A DNA stretch of 64,000 bases from Chryseobacterium sp. MA9 (GTDB lineage: Bacteria; Bacteroidota; Bacteroidia; Flavobacteriales; Weeksellaceae), in NCBI RefSeq assembly GCF_024399315.1, contig NZ_CP075170.1, positions 2,852,001-2,916,000 of the forward strand, in the 5' to 3' direction. The translations under genes and the position numbers were made by a program. This document shows positions 35,134-45,767 of the stretch, in pieces. The notes below the pieces were generated by a model that was given only the letters and a program-made list of their open reading frames with translations, made no database searches and was not told where the DNA came from. The first letter of the stretch is position 1. Each line of letters begins with the position of its first letter.

Positions 35134-35616
35134 ATGGACATTAAAGACATACAAAATCTTATTAAGTTTGTATCTAAAGCTGAAGTTTCAGAAGTAAAAT
35201 ACAAGACTAAAGATTTCGAAATCACTATTAAAACTCCATTAGCTGGAAGCGACGCTGTATATGCACAGCCTGCAGTATACCACACTGCACCACAAGCTGT
35301 AGCGGCTCCGGCACCTGCTGCAACACCTGCTGCTCCTGCTGCTGAGAAAGCTGAAGCTGCATCTGATGACAGCAAATATGTAACGATTAAATCTCCAATG
35401 ATCGGTACTTTCTATAGAAAGCCATCCCCTGATAAAGATGTATTTGTAAATGTAGGTGACGAAGTTTCTGTTGGTAAAGTAGTTTGCGTTATTGAAGCTA
35501 TGAAGCTATTCAACCAGATTGAATCTGAAATCAGCGGAAAAATAGTTAAAATCTTAGTTGACGATGCTACTCCTGTAGAGTATGACCAACCTTTATTCTT
35601 GGTAGATCCATCTTAA
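35134..35616 (+). CDS. accB: Biotin carboxyl carrier protein of acetyl-CoA carboxylase
   Basis: A 160-residue BCCP starting MDIKDIQNLIKFVSK. An Ala/Pro-rich linker (about residues 55-80) separates the N-terminal segment from the biotinyl domain, whose biotin lysine is Lys124 in IEAMKLFNQI. It carries CO2 between AccC and AccAD in fatty acid synthesis. accC follows after 91 bases. The start at 35134 is preferred over an upstream in-frame start, which would begin inside the terminator-promoter region. Confidence 0.96.
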   Translation: MDIKDIQNLIKFVSKAEVSEVKYKTKDFEITIKTPLAGSDAVYAQPAVYHTAPQAVAAPAPAATPAAPAAEKAEAASDDSKYVTIKSPMIGTFYRKPSPDKDVFVNVGDEVSVGKVVCVIEAMKLFNQIESEISGKIVKILVDDATPVEYDQPLFLVDPS

Positions 35617-35707
35617 GGAATTTTAGATTAAAGATTATAAATTTTAGATGAATCTTTTTCATTTAAAATAATTTAAAATTCAAAATTTATAATTTAAAAT
35701 TTCGGAG

Positions 35708-37063
35708 ATGTTCAAAAAAATATTAATAGCCAATCGTGGCGAAATTGCAATGCGTATTTTACGTACTTGTAAAGAAATGGGGATCAAAACCGTTGCGGTA
35801 TACTCTACTGCTGATAAAGACAGTCTACACGTAAGATTTGCTGATGAAGCGGTATGTATTGGCCCTGCAATGAGTAAAGACTCCTATCTTAAAATCCCTA
35901 ACATTATTGCTGCTGCAGAAATCACCAATGCTGACGCAATTCACCCAGGTTATGGATTCTTATCTGAAAATGCTAACTTCTCAAGAATCTGTCAAAAGAA
36001 CGGCATCAAATTTATTGGTGCTTCTCCTGAGCAGATTGAAAAAATGGGGGATAAAGCTAACGCTAAGGCTACAATGAAAGCTGCAGGTGTACCATGTGTA
36101 CCAGGTTCTGACGGATTGATCGAATCTTACGAGCACGCTGTAAAAGTAGCTGAAGAAACAGGATACCCGGTAATGATCAAAGCAACTGCAGGTGGTGGCG
36201 GAAAAGGAATGAGAGCTGTTTGGAAAGCTGAAGACCTTAAAGATCATTGGGAATCTGCAATTCAGGAAGCTGTAGCAGCCTTCGGAAACGGAGGTATGTA
36301 TATGGAAAAACTGATTGAAGAGCCTAGACACATCGAAATTCAGGTTGCCGGTGACCAATTCGGTAAAGCCTGCCACCTTTCTGAAAGAGACTGTTCTGTA
36401 CAGAGAAGAAATCAGAAATTAACGGAAGAAACGCCATCTCCTTTCATGACAGATGAACTTCGTGAGAAAATGGGTGATGCTGCTGTAAAAGCTGCTGAAT
36501 TCATTGGATACGAAGGTGTAGGAACTATCGAATTCCTTGTAGACAAACACAGAAATTTTTATTTCATGGAAATGAATACAAGAATCCAGGTAGAGCACCC
36601 TATTACTGAACAGGTAATTGATTATGACCTGATCAGAGAACAAATTCTTCTTGCTGCGGGAACTCCTATTTCAGGAATCAATTACTACCCTAAATTACAC
36701 TCAATCGAGTGTAGAATCAACGCAGAAGATCCTTATGCAGACTTCAGACCATCTCCAGGAAAAATCACAGGATTAAACATTCCCGGCGGACACGGAATCA
36801 GAGTAGATACCCACGTATATTCCGGATATACAATCCCTTCCAACTACGACTCAATGATTGCTAAGCTTATCACTACGGCTCAAACCCGTGAAGAAGCTAT
36901 TGCCAAAATGAAACGTGCTCTTGAGGAATTCTATATTGAAGGAGTAAAAACAACAATTCCTTTCCACAGACAACTGATGGATAATGAAGATTATCTTGCA
37001 GGAAACTATACTACAAAATTCATGGAAGATTTTGTAATGGATAGAAAATATGATAATCACTAA
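35708..37063 (+). CDS. accC: Biotin carboxylase of acetyl-CoA carboxylase
   Basis: A 451-residue ATP-grasp enzyme. It starts [19 protein letters not shown] and carries the glycine-rich ATP loop [28 protein letters not shown] and the C-terminal [17 protein letters not shown]. It carboxylates biotin on AccB. It forms the accBC pair; accA lies at 49760-50716, and accD is not in the window. Confidence 0.97.
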   Translation: MFKKILIANRGEIAMRILRTCKEMGIKTVAVYSTADKDSLHVRFADEAVCIGPAMSKDSYLKIPNIIAAAEITNADAIHPGYGFLSENANFSRICQKNGIKFIGASPEQIEKMGDKANAKATMKAAGVPCVPGSDGLIESYEHAVKVAEETGYPVMIKATAGGGGKGMRAVWKAEDLKDHWESAIQEAVAAFGNGGMYMEKLIEEPRHIEIQVAGDQFGKACHLSERDCSVQRRNQKLTEETPSPFMTDELREKMGDAAVKAAEFIGYEGVGTIEFLVDKHRNFYFMEMNTRIQVEHPITEQVIDYDLIREQILLAAGTPISGINYYPKLHSIECRINAEDPYADFRPSPGKITGLNIPGGHGIRVDTHVYSGYTIPSNYDSMIAKLITTAQTREEAIAKMKRALEEFYIEGVKTTIPFHRQLMDNEDYLAGNYTTKFMEDFVMDRKYDNH

Positions 37064-37087
37064 GATTATTTTTAAAATATAAAACAG

Positions 37088-37120
37088 AAACTGTCTCTTT
37101 TTGAGGCAGTTTTTTATTTT
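37088..37120 (+). terminator. accC terminator
   Basis: AAACTGTCTC pairs with GAGGCAGTTT around five T bases, followed by a T-rich run. Confidence 0.8.
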
Positions 37121-37394
37121 CTTGCATCAATACAGAATCTTTCAGACAAAATTTTATCAAAATAATTTGAGTATTCCATCATTAATGATTAATAAAAAAT
37201 TAATAAAGAAGCAGAAAATAAAATTCAGTCATAAGAAAGATATAAAACCTAAAACAACCCGTCAATAAAGAAAATATTTTCTGATAGCACATTATTCCAC
37301 CTTAAAATCTACTTTAATTACACCTCCATACGACACTAGGTATTTGTTCAGGCATATCATTAATATTGTGTAAATTTGTTGAAAACCAAAATAT
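37121..37394. other. Intergenic region before rocD
   Basis: No gene seen. TAAATTTG at 37371-37378 fits a -7 element and TTTG at 37343-37346 lies 24 bases upstream, slightly longer than the usual spacing, so a weak rocD promoter is possible. Confidence 0.45.
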
Positions 37395-38642
37395 ATGTCA
37401 ACAGCAGAACAAACAAAAAACTCACAGTATTTTATTGACCTAGAAGACAAACATGGAGCACACAATTACCACCCGCTTCCAGTAGTTCTGGACCGTGGAG
37501 AAGGTGTTTTCGTTTGGGATGTAGAAGGCAAAAGGTATTATGATTTTCTTTCAGCATATTCTGCTGTAAACCAAGGGCACTCTCACCCTAAAATTGTAGA
37601 TGCATTGGTAGAACAGGCAAAAAAACTGGCTTTAACATCAAGAGCGTTCTACAATTCTAAATTGGGAGAATACGAACAAAAAATTACAACTCTTTTCGGA
37701 TTTGATAAAGTTTTACCCATGAACTCCGGAGCTGAAGCTGTGGAAACCGCAGTAAAACTGGCAAGAAAATGGAGTTATGAAGTAAAAGGGATTTCGGAAA
37801 ATGCAGCAAAAATAATCGTTTGCGAAAATAATTTCCATGGAAGAACAACAACTATCGTTTCTTTCTCTAATGATCCGGATGCTAGCCAGAACTACGGGCC
37901 TTTTACTCCAGGATTTATCAAAATTCCTTACAATGATACTGCTGCCTTAGAAGAAGTTCTGAGCAGAGAAGCAGGAAACATTGCTGCATTCCTTGTAGAG
38001 CCTATTCAGGGAGAAGCTGGAGTATATGTTCCAGATGAAAACTTCCTTAAAAAGGCTTCTGAACTATGTAAAAAACACAACGTTCTTTTCATTGCTGATG
38101 AAGTTCAGACCGGTATTGCAAGAACAGGAAGACTGATTGCATGTCACCACGAAGATGTACAACCGGATATTTTAATTTTAGGAAAAGCACTTTCCGGAGG
38201 AATGTATCCTGTATCAGCTGTTTTAGCGAATGATAACATCATGAATGTAATTAAGCCGGGGCAACACGGTTCTACATTCGGAGGAAACCCGATTGCCTGT
38301 GCAGTAGCAGTAGCAGCACTGGACGTGGTAGCTGAAGAAAAATTATCTGAAAGAGCTGAAGAACTTGGGCAGCTGTTCAGAGCTGAAATTAATAAGCTGA
38401 TCGAAAAGACAGACCTTATTACCAAAGTAAGAGGAAAAGGACTTTTAAATGCCATCCTGATCAACGATACTCCTGAAAGCTCTACCGCATGGAATCTTTG
38501 CCTACAGTTAAAAGAAAACGGATTACTGGCAAAGCCTACCCACGGTAATATCATCAGATTGGCACCGCCATTGGTAATTACTGAAGAGCAATTACTGGAT
38601 TGCGTAAAGATTCTTGAAAAGACTATTCTTGAGTATAAATAA
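37395..38642 (+). CDS. rocD: Ornithine aminotransferase
   Basis: A 415-residue class III aminotransferase. Near the start it has the [20 protein letters not shown] segment of OAT enzymes; [18 protein letters not shown] binds PLP phosphate; the Schiff-base lysine is Lys264 in [14 protein letters not shown]. It converts ornithine and 2-oxoglutarate to glutamate semialdehyde and glutamate. Its stop is directly followed by the ATG of a glycosyltransferase, although the functions look unrelated. Confidence 0.94.
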   Translation: MSTAEQTKNSQYFIDLEDKHGAHNYHPLPVVLDRGEGVFVWDVEGKRYYDFLSAYSAVNQGHSHPKIVDALVEQAKKLALTSRAFYNSKLGEYEQKITTLFGFDKVLPMNSGAEAVETAVKLARKWSYEVKGISENAAKIIVCENNFHGRTTTIVSFSNDPDASQNYGPFTPGFIKIPYNDTAALEEVLSREAGNIAAFLVEPIQGEAGVYVPDENFLKKASELCKKHNVLFIADEVQTGIARTGRLIACHHEDVQPDILILGKALSGGMYPVSAVLANDNIMNVIKPGQHGSTFGGNPIACAVAVAALDVVAEEKLSERAEELGQLFRAEINKLIEKTDLITKVRGKGLLNAILINDTPESSTAWNLCLQLKENGLLAKPTHGNIIRLAPPLVITEEQLLDCVKILEKTILEYK

Positions 38643-39422
38643 ATGGCTCTTTCCCTAGCAATCATTACTTACAATGAAGAAGAGAATATTGTAAGGCTTT
38701 TAAATTCTCTGGCAGATACTGCTGATGAAATTATTATTGTCGACAGCTTTTCAACAGATAAGACAAAAGAGATTTGCACTCAAAAATATCCTCAGATAAA
38801 ATTCTTTGAGAAAAAATTTAACGGGTATGGTGAACAAAAAAACCATGCCCTTAATTTATGTTCCCATGAATGGATTTTGTTTCTGGATGCTGACGAAGTT
38901 CCTGATGAGGATATGAAAAGATCCATAACGAAAATTGTTTCCTCAGAAAGCACAGAATTCAATGTGTATAAGGCAAAATTCAACAATCATCTTGGAATTC
39001 ACCTGATCAGATTCGGAGGATGGGGAAATGTATGCCGTGAAAGATTGTTCAGAAAAAAATACGCCAGGTATTCTGATGATAAAGTGCATGAATTTTTAAT
39101 TACCGATGAGAAAGTCGGTCTTCTGGAAGGAAAACTGGATCATTATACCTACAAAAGCATTCATCATCATGTCTCGAAAATCAATAAATATTCTGATATG
39201 ATGGCCGAAAAAATGTTTGAAAGAGGAAAAAAAATCAATAGGTTCAAAATCATTGTAAGTCCTATTTTTGAATTTATCAAGGTATTTATTTTCAAACTAG
39301 GATTTCTGGACGGATTTCCCGGGTTTTATATTGCCAAAACGATGTCTTATTACACCTTTTTGAAATATATTAAGCTGCGCGAAAAAATAAGACTGCTAGA
39401 GAAATTGAACAAAATACAGTAA
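38643..39422 (+). CDS. Family 2 glycosyltransferase (WaaE/KdtX-like)
   Basis: A 259-residue GT-A enzyme. It starts LAIITYNEEENIVRLLNSL and has a DSFSTDKTKEI segment, the metal-binding FLDADEVPDE, and a CRERLFRKKYARY segment with VHEFL, as in LPS core glycosyltransferases of the WaaE/KdtX style. The ATG abuts the rocD stop. It opens the plus-strand half of a glycan gene cluster (six genes to 44425). Confidence 0.9.
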   Translation: MALSLAIITYNEEENIVRLLNSLADTADEIIIVDSFSTDKTKEICTQKYPQIKFFEKKFNGYGEQKNHALNLCSHEWILFLDADEVPDEDMKRSITKIVSSESTEFNVYKAKFNNHLGIHLIRFGGWGNVCRERLFRKKYARYSDDKVHEFLITDEKVGLLEGKLDHYTYKSIHHHVSKINKYSDMMAEKMFERGKKINRFKIIVSPIFEFIKVFIFKLGFLDGFPGFYIAKTMSYYTFLKYIKLREKIRLLEKLNKIQ

Positions 39423-39428
39423 AATAGT

Positions 39429-40193
39429 ATGATTTTCTGTCTTATTCCTGTTGTATTGGCGGTATTTATCATTGTATATTTCCGTCTGTATCTATTTGCT
39501 TTTCCGAACAACAGACTGGTTATTCTCATGTACCATCAGGTGGAAAAAGAAAGCCACGAAGATCTTACGGTAAGTTTAAAAAATATTGAACAACAGTTTT
39601 CATATCTGAGCCGCAAAAAATATACTACCCATTTTTTTTCAGAACTTACTACTTCTACGAAAAAAAATATCATCATCACCTTTGATGACGGCTACAGAAA
39701 CAACTTTGAATATCTACCATCTTTACTAAAAAAATATAATCTGAAGGCGACTATTTTTATCCCCACAGGATTCATAGAAAAAGGATATAAAAATTATCCC
39801 ATGATGACCTTTGATGAAATCAGAAGTCTGGATAAAAATTATTTTGAAATTGCTCTTCACACACATGCCCATGAAAACCTAAAAAATATGTCTTTTGATC
39901 TTATAGAAAAAGATCTAGAAAAAAACATGAACATTCTGGACGCCCAAAACATAGCATATTCAAAGGTTTTAGCGTACCCGTATGGCAAGTATCCTAATAA
40001 AGAAGAGGAAAAATATGCTTTTTTTTCTATTTTGAAAAAAATAGGAATTGATTTTGCAGTAAGAATTGGAAATAGAGTTAATTACTACCCAACTCAGCAT
40101 CCATATGAGCTATGCAGAGTTGATATAAAAGGCAAAGATTCGATAATAAAGTTCAAATTAAAACTTATCTTTGGAAGATTAAAACTATTTTAA
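39429..40193 (+). CDS. Polysaccharide deacetylase (NodB family)
   Basis: A 254-residue protein with an N-terminal membrane helix (residues 2-24) and a NodB domain. The catalytic/metal motif TFDDGY contains Asp86-Asp87, and LHTHAHENL (His144, His148) supplies the metal histidines. It removes acyl groups from a surface or periplasmic polysaccharide. It lies 6 bases after the preceding glycosyltransferase gene and 55 bases before the next. Confidence 0.9.
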   Translation: MIFCLIPVVLAVFIIVYFRLYLFAFPNNRLVILMYHQVEKESHEDLTVSLKNIEQQFSYLSRKKYTTHFFSELTTSTKKNIIITFDDGYRNNFEYLPSLLKKYNLKATIFIPTGFIEKGYKNYPMMTFDEIRSLDKNYFEIALHTHAHENLKNMSFDLIEKDLEKNMNILDAQNIAYSKVLAYPYGKYPNKEEEKYAFFSILKKIGIDFAVRIGNRVNYYPTQHPYELCRVDIKGKDSIIKFKLKLIFGRLKLF

Positions 40194-40248
40194 AAAACAA
40201 TTTAAAAGGAGTGTTTTTACGTACCTCACTATCAAACAAATCGTTGTG

Positions 40249-40995
40249 ATGAATATAAGTGGTTTAATCATAACATATAATGAAGAAAAAAATATACAGG
40301 ATATCCTTGAGTCTTTTGATTTCTGTGATGAAATAGTAGTGATAGACTCATTTAGCACGGATAAAACTGTAGAAATTGCAAAGAAATTCCCTAATGTAAA
40401 AGTGATTCAAAATAAATTTGAAGACTTTACAAAACAAAGAAATTTGGCTCTGGATTCAGCAAAAAACGACTGGGTTCTATTTTTGGATGGTGATGAAAGA
40501 CTTACACCAGTCCTAAAGCAGGAAATTATAGATGAGCTGAATAAACCCGGGCAAAAAGATGCCTATTATTTTTACAGGAAATTCTTTTTTGCTCATAAAC
40601 CGATCCATTTTTCAGGAACACAGTCTGATAAAAATTTCAGGCTTTTCAGAAAATCGAAGGCCAGATATATGGCAGAAAAAAAGGTACACGAAACTCTGGA
40701 AGTCAACGGAACTATTGGGATTTTTAAAAATAAATTACTACATTACTCCGTTTCAGATTATGAATCTTATAGAAAAAAAATGGTTCATTACGGAGTTTTA
40801 AAGGGAAAAGAACTGGCAGCAAAAGGGAAAAAGTACAGTGTTTTAATGCAATATCTTAAAACAGCTTTTAAATTCTTTAAAGCCTATATAATGAGACTTG
40901 GTGTTTTAGACGGAAAAGAAGGGTATCAGTTATCTTACCTACAATCTTTAAGCGTTTTTGAGACCTATGAATCATTAAAAAAAGAGCAAAATTAG
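40249..40995 (+). CDS. Family 2 glycosyltransferase (WaaE/KdtX-like)
   Basis: A 248-residue paralogue of the protein at 38643: SGLIITYNEEKNIQDILES, DSFSTDKTVEIAKKFPNV, the metal motif FLDGDERLTP and KVHETLEV. The C-terminal region shares KAYIMRLGVLDGKEGYQL with the FLDGFPGFYI region of the other. The ATG at 40249 is chosen; a GTG three bases earlier is possible. It probably extends an LPS or capsular chain. Confidence 0.9.
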   Translation: MNISGLIITYNEEKNIQDILESFDFCDEIVVIDSFSTDKTVEIAKKFPNVKVIQNKFEDFTKQRNLALDSAKNDWVLFLDGDERLTPVLKQEIIDELNKPGQKDAYYFYRKFFFAHKPIHFSGTQSDKNFRLFRKSKARYMAEKKVHETLEVNGTIGIFKNKLLHYSVSDYESYRKKMVHYGVLKGKELAAKGKKYSVLMQYLKTAFKFFKAYIMRLGVLDGKEGYQLSYLQSLSVFETYESLKKEQN

Positions 40996-40999
40996 TTGA

Positions 41000-41986
41000 A
41001 TGAAGATTTGTATCATTAGTTATGATTTTTGGGATTATGATAAGTATATTGTTGAAGCATTATGCAAACGGGGTATTGATGCCCATCATATAAAGATCAG
41101 CACAGTTACTCATTCCAATTTCAATGAAAGAGCTGTAAATGCTTTAAGCAAAACCTTTTTAAACAAAAATCTTAAGACTGAAAAAAGACAGAAATATGTT
41201 CTGGATGCGCTGGAAAAATTAGGACATCAGGACCAGATATTAGTGATGAATCCTGATACATTTGATCTTTCAACCCTTGAAAAAATCCGAAAATATACAG
41301 ACCGCCTGGTTACCTATCTTTATGACAACCTTGAAAGAGTTCCTGTAGAAGATAAACTGTACCTTTTTGACAAAGTATTTTCCTTTGATTATATAGATGT
41401 TAAAAAGCATGGGTTTGAAAAATTGACGAACTATATTTATCTGCCGCACTGCGCAAAAGAAATTCAACAGCCTGAAATGGATCTTTTCTATATCACCTCT
41501 TATGATAACAGAAGGGTTTCGCTGATAAAATTACTAGCTAAAAAGCTGATTGAGCAAGGCCTGAAATTCCAGATTATGATTATCGGAAAAAAATCATGGA
41601 AACATCAGCTGACGAATATTTTCATGACGGTACCTAAAAACCTCTTCCTGATTTTCAGCATCAAAAAGATTCCTCATAACGATCTTCCTAAATATTATAA
41701 AAATTCAAAAGTATTGCTTGATCTGATGCGTGAAGGCCAATATGGACTTAGTTTCAGAGTTTTTGAAGCGATGTCTCTGGAGAAGAAAATCATTACTGAT
41801 AATGAAGCCATTAAAACCTATGATTTTTACAATCCCAATAATATTTTGATTTTAAACAAAAATATTAGTAATCTTGACAAATCTTTTTTTGAAACACCTT
41901 ACGAAAAAATTCCTGAGGAAATCTACTACAGATATACTTTGGATAGTTGGGTAAACAAAGTTTTTGAACTTGATACTAAAAACTAA
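41000..41986 (+). CDS. Glycosyltransferase, CgeB-like type
   Basis: A 328-residue protein without signal or membrane segments. The N-terminal half (ICIISYDFWDYDKYIVEAL) is Rossmann-like and the C-terminal half has LRFGQYGLS-style LMREGQYGLSFRVFEAMSLE, the donor-binding element of GT-B glycosyltransferases. The whole resembles CgeB/CapS-like surface glycosyltransferases. Donor unknown. It sits four bases from both neighbouring genes. Confidence 0.75.
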   Translation: MKICIISYDFWDYDKYIVEALCKRGIDAHHIKISTVTHSNFNERAVNALSKTFLNKNLKTEKRQKYVLDALEKLGHQDQILVMNPDTFDLSTLEKIRKYTDRLVTYLYDNLERVPVEDKLYLFDKVFSFDYIDVKKHGFEKLTNYIYLPHCAKEIQQPEMDLFYITSYDNRRVSLIKLLAKKLIEQGLKFQIMIIGKKSWKHQLTNIFMTVPKNLFLIFSIKKIPHNDLPKYYKNSKVLLDLMREGQYGLSFRVFEAMSLEKKIITDNEAIKTYDFYNPNNILILNKNISNLDKSFFETPYEKIPEEIYYRYTLDSWVNKVFELDTKN

Positions 41987-41989
41987 CAA

Positions 41990-43177
41990 ATGGGACTCTT
42001 TAAAAAAATAAAAAAACACTTCGAAAGAAAAGAAAAGCTCAAATATCTTCAGTCTAAGGATATAGTCAATATCAATCTGTATGACGATTCCAAAAAAACA
42101 ATCCTGTTTGCTTCAAGAGATTTCCCTGCCCATGATAAAGAATCCGGGGCCAACAGACTGAAAGAACTTATATTAATCTACAAAGAATTAGGATACAACT
42201 GCATCTTATTTGCTCCTCATATTTTTGAAGATGATTCTTATGTGAAGTTTTACCAACAGCACAATGTTATCGTTTACATAGAGAACAATAAGTACAGGAA
42301 TATCTATGATTTCCTGTCTTCTTTTAAAAAGGTAGATTACGTTTGGTTCAATGGTCCTCTTGCCCTGAATCTGTTTTACAAAAAGATGAAGGCTGTTTTA
42401 CCTTCTGCCCGATTCATTTATGATATGGTAGATATTCATTTTTTAAGGTTTAAAAGAGCAATTGAACTGGAACCTACCCGTATTTCTCTAAAGAAAAATT
42501 ATAAACATTTCTTCCGTTTAGAAACGGTTGTTGCACCACAACTGGACTACATTATTGCCATCTCTGATAAAGAGAAAGAGATCATGAGCCAGTATGCAGA
42601 TAAAAATAAGATCATTACGATATCGAACATCCACTACCCTAAAATTGACATTTCAGATAGAAAGAACTTCAGTGCAAGTAAAGGAATTACTTTCATTGGA
42701 TCTATTCACGAACCGAATATTGATGCCGTAAAGTTCCTGTATGAAAAAATAATGCCCATTGTCTGGAAAACCAATCCTGAACTGGAAGTAAGCATCATTG
42801 GGAATGTTTCTGAAAAACTGGATCTTAAACTATATCCTAAGTTTAAATTTTTAGGGTTTGTAGAAAGTATTGAAGAGCATTTCATGAATTCTAAAATTAT
42901 GGTGGCTCCTTTACGGTTTGGTGCTGGGGTAAAAGGGAAAATAGGGCAAGCCTTTGAATACTTTTTCCCCGTAGTTACCACAGATATTGGAGCTGAAGGA
43001 ATGAAGCTTACCGATAAAAAAAATGTATTGATTGCCAATGATGAAAACAGTTTTGCAGAAGCAATCATTCAGCTGAATAATAATGAAGAACTTTGGAATA
43101 CATTAAGCCAGAATTCTGTTGACAGTCTGAGAGCATTTTCACCTGAAGAAGTAAAAGAAAAACTTAAAACATTATAA
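41990..43177 (+). CDS. Family 4 glycosyltransferase
   Basis: A 395-residue GT-B enzyme. The N-terminal domain has ILFASRDFPAHDKESGANRL; the C-terminal domain opens ITFIGSIHEPNIDAVKFLY and contains VAPLRFGAGVKGKIGQAFEY, the donor-phosphate and ribose-contacting region of GT4. It is the fifth gene in the plus-strand block and starts three bases after the preceding gene. It probably acts at the cytoplasmic face. Confidence 0.9.
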   Translation: MGLFKKIKKHFERKEKLKYLQSKDIVNINLYDDSKKTILFASRDFPAHDKESGANRLKELILIYKELGYNCILFAPHIFEDDSYVKFYQQHNVIVYIENNKYRNIYDFLSSFKKVDYVWFNGPLALNLFYKKMKAVLPSARFIYDMVDIHFLRFKRAIELEPTRISLKKNYKHFFRLETVVAPQLDYIIAISDKEKEIMSQYADKNKIITISNIHYPKIDISDRKNFSASKGITFIGSIHEPNIDAVKFLYEKIMPIVWKTNPELEVSIIGNVSEKLDLKLYPKFKFLGFVESIEEHFMNSKIMVAPLRFGAGVKGKIGQAFEYFFPVVTTDIGAEGMKLTDKKNVLIANDENSFAEAIIQLNNNEELWNTLSQNSVDSLRAFSPEEVKEKLKTL

Positions 43178-43180
43178 GAT

Positions 43181-44425
43181 ATGTCATTAAGCGTAAACTA
43201 TCACGGTTTTTTTGAGGGAAATTTTGGGATTGCAGAGGCAACAAGACTTAATGCAATGGCTATGGAAAGCACAGGCATTAAAGTAAATCGTATCAGCTAT
43301 TCAAGTGATACCCTTGAAAAATCTAAAAGTGACGCACAACCAGATGCATTAATTAACATTTTTCACATTAACAGTAATGTGACACATGAATTTTTTTCAA
43401 AAAATCAGGATATCAATCTTGCAGGTCATTACAACATTGTATATTGGGCCTGGGAATTTCCTGAAGTTTCAGATAAAACAGTTGAATTTTTGAATATTTT
43501 TGATGAATTATGGGTTCCAAGTGATTTTTGTGTCAATATTTTCACAAAATATACAGGGATTCCTGTGATAAGATTCTCCCATCCGATTCAGAAACTAGCC
43601 CCATCTGATGCGTTCAATTTTGAAGAATATAATATTAAACCCGGATCAAACGTATATATTACAATTTTCGATTCGTTAAGTACTACCATCAGAAAAAACC
43701 CTGAAGCTACTATTGATGCATTTATCAATGTCTTTAAAAATGATTCTGAAAGTGTTCTCATTGTAAAAACACATAATCTCGAAAGGAGTAAAGATGCACA
43801 AAAAGTAGTGGAAAAGTACTCAGGTATTCCCAATATTATCATTATTAACGAACATTTTTCAAAAGAAAAGCTACATTCATTGATTCAGAAATCTGATGTT
43901 CTTATTTCTTTACATGGTTCTGAAGGTTTCGGACTGACCATGGCAGAGGCTATGTCTTATGGAAAAATTGTTGTGGGAACAGGATATTCTGGAAATCTGG
44001 ACTTTATGAATGTGAACAACAGCTTCCTTATTCAATATAATTTTATTAAAACCTCCAATACTAAAGGATTGATTGCTGAAGGGCTGACTTTAGCAAGGCC
44101 TGATTTGCAAGATGCTACCGAAAAGCTTCAGTATATAAAAAATAATTTCAAATCTTTAGCTTCTATTAAACAAAATGCAGAAGCTCAGATCAGAGATCAT
44201 TTTTCTATTGAAACTATTGGAAATCTGCTTACATTAAGATTGTCTTTTATTGAAAAGATGGGTAAAAAAGAAAACGTTCAGGGAAATAGTGTAGACAATG
44301 TTTTTTATCTTGCCGAAATAGACAGACTAACCGGCAGGGTGAACTATCTGGAAAAAACATTATACAATAAAATTAGAAAAAAAGTAAATATCTTTTTGAA
44401 AAAAAAAATAAAAGGTAAAAAATAA
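43181..44425 (+). CDS. Family 4 glycosyltransferase with GNFGIAEATRLN N-terminus
   Basis: A 414-residue GT-B enzyme. The N-terminus has GFFEGNFGIAEATRLNAMAM, which recurs in the minus-strand protein at 44476-45762. The C-terminal domain carries SLHGSEGFGLTMAEAMSYGK, the EX7E donor-binding element of GT4, and VGTGYSGNLDF. A basic, lysine-rich tail closes it. Last gene of the plus block, facing its paralogue across a bidirectional terminator. Confidence 0.9.
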   Translation: MSLSVNYHGFFEGNFGIAEATRLNAMAMESTGIKVNRISYSSDTLEKSKSDAQPDALINIFHINSNVTHEFFSKNQDINLAGHYNIVYWAWEFPEVSDKTVEFLNIFDELWVPSDFCVNIFTKYTGIPVIRFSHPIQKLAPSDAFNFEEYNIKPGSNVYITIFDSLSTTIRKNPEATIDAFINVFKNDSESVLIVKTHNLERSKDAQKVVEKYSGIPNIIIINEHFSKEKLHSLIQKSDVLISLHGSEGFGLTMAEAMSYGKIVVGTGYSGNLDFMNVNNSFLIQYNFIKTSNTKGLIAEGLTLARPDLQDATEKLQYIKNNFKSLASIKQNAEAQIRDHFSIETIGNLLTLRLSFIEKMGKKENVQGNSVDNVFYLAEIDRLTGRVNYLEKTLYNKIRKKVNIFLKKKIKGKK

Positions 44426-44462
44426 AAAGTGCAGTGGATTTAGACAAATCCACTGCACTTTA
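44426..44462. terminator. Bidirectional terminator between convergent glycosyltransferases
   Basis: AAAGTGCAGTGGATTT pairs perfectly with AAATCCACTGCACTTT around a four-base loop, with A and T runs on both sides. Confidence 0.9.
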
Positions 44463-44475
44463 ATTTTATAGTAAA

Positions 44476-45762
44476 TCATTTCTTTTGTTTTCTATTTCTG
44501 AAATACATTTTGACCCCATATATCCACTGAATAGGTTTGCTTTTTCTGTAAATTCTAAGATCTTTTCTCAAGAATAAATTGTCTGCATATAATTTGATTA
44601 ATGTTGATCTGTTTTGCTGAATTTTATCTTTAGAAATCAGTTCTTCAGATCTTTTTCTAATAAGTTTTCCTACTCCTTTAAGTGAGAAATCTCTGGTGAT
44701 TGTTTCACGTGCATTATCAGACTTCTCTTTGACATCCGCTCCGCCATGATATATTTTTTCCAGATATTCAGAGGCTTCTTCTAATGAAGGCTCAGACCAG
44801 ATTGTATTGGAATCATAATTAAGATCATCTGAGCCGTAAGATACTTTTTCAGCATTCACTAAAAAACTGTTTTCTGCGTTCATAAACTGCAGATTTCCGG
44901 AATATCCTGTAGCAATAACAGGTTTTCCAAAATACATAGCCTCTGCCATGGTCAGTCCGAAACCTTCCGACCTATGAAGGGAAATATAGCTGTCACAGTT
45001 ACTGATCACATAGTTCAATGCATTTTTATCAAAAATCTTTTCTACAATCTTAATTTTCACAGAGTCTCCGATCGCATCTTTTATTTGTTGTTTTTCTAAA
45101 GAAAACTTATCGGATTTAGACGTTTTAATGGTTAAAAAAGCATTATTCTCTTTCCCGTCAAAAGTATCTCTGAAAACCTTAATCAGATTGAGTACATTTT
45201 TCCTTTGGATAGAGCTATTATAATCAAATATGAATAAAAAATTAAAAAAATCTTCTTTATAAAAATTCAAAGCATCAGTATCTTCCGTCAGCTTCAGATT
45301 AATATCAATTGGATGCGGAATGACTTTTACCGGAGAAGCAATATATTTTTCAATACATTTTTTGCAGTACTCTGAAGGGGTCCAGACCTCATCAAAAAGA
45401 TTAATATTCAAAAGATAATCTTCCGGAATAGTTTCTGATTCCCAGGCCATATACAGAATATTGTACTTTCTTTCGAAAAAAGAATAATCAAAATATTCAA
45501 AGAAGTTTGACATTTCCGAAACAGATGCTGAAACCTGAACCAAATTGATAGGATGATCTGCTTTATCAGAAAACCGGGTAAAAGTCTGATCATTATTATC
45601 ATGATTGGTTCTCACATCATAATTCATCAAATTAAGAGGAATGCCTGCACTCTGCATCGCTTTACAATTAAGCCTTGTTGCTTCCGCAATGCCAAATTCG
45701 CCATTAATAAATCCAAAAACGTTAATTCCTAAATCTTCCATTTTAGCTGTGTAATAATTCAA
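44476..45762 (-). CDS. Family 4 glycosyltransferase, paralogue of the 43181 protein
   Basis: A 428-residue GT-B enzyme. The N-terminus has INGEFGIAEATRLNCKAMQ, aligned to the convergent paralogue, and the C-terminal domain has SLHRSEGFGLTMAEAMYFG then ATGYSGNLQFMNAENSFLV, matching it. An internal ATG at 45741 is an alternative start that matches the paralogue length. It ends a minus-strand block of three glycosyltransferases with gaps of three to five bases. Confidence 0.9.
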   Translation of the reverse strand: MNYYTAKMEDLGINVFGFINGEFGIAEATRLNCKAMQSAGIPLNLMNYDVRTNHDNNDQTFTRFSDKADHPINLVQVSASVSEMSNFFEYFDYSFFERKYNILYMAWESETIPEDYLLNINLFDEVWTPSEYCKKCIEKYIASPVKVIPHPIDINLKLTEDTDALNFYKEDFFNFLFIFDYNSSIQRKNVLNLIKVFRDTFDGKENNAFLTIKTSKSDKFSLEKQQIKDAIGDSVKIKIVEKIFDKNALNYVISNCDSYISLHRSEGFGLTMAEAMYFGKPVIATGYSGNLQFMNAENSFLVNAEKVSYGSDDLNYDSNTIWSEPSLEEASEYLEKIYHGGADVKEKSDNARETITRDFSLKGVGKLIRKRSEELISKDKIQQNRSTLIKLYADNLFLRKDLRIYRKSKPIQWIYGVKMYFRNRKQKK

Positions 45763-45767
45763 CCTGA

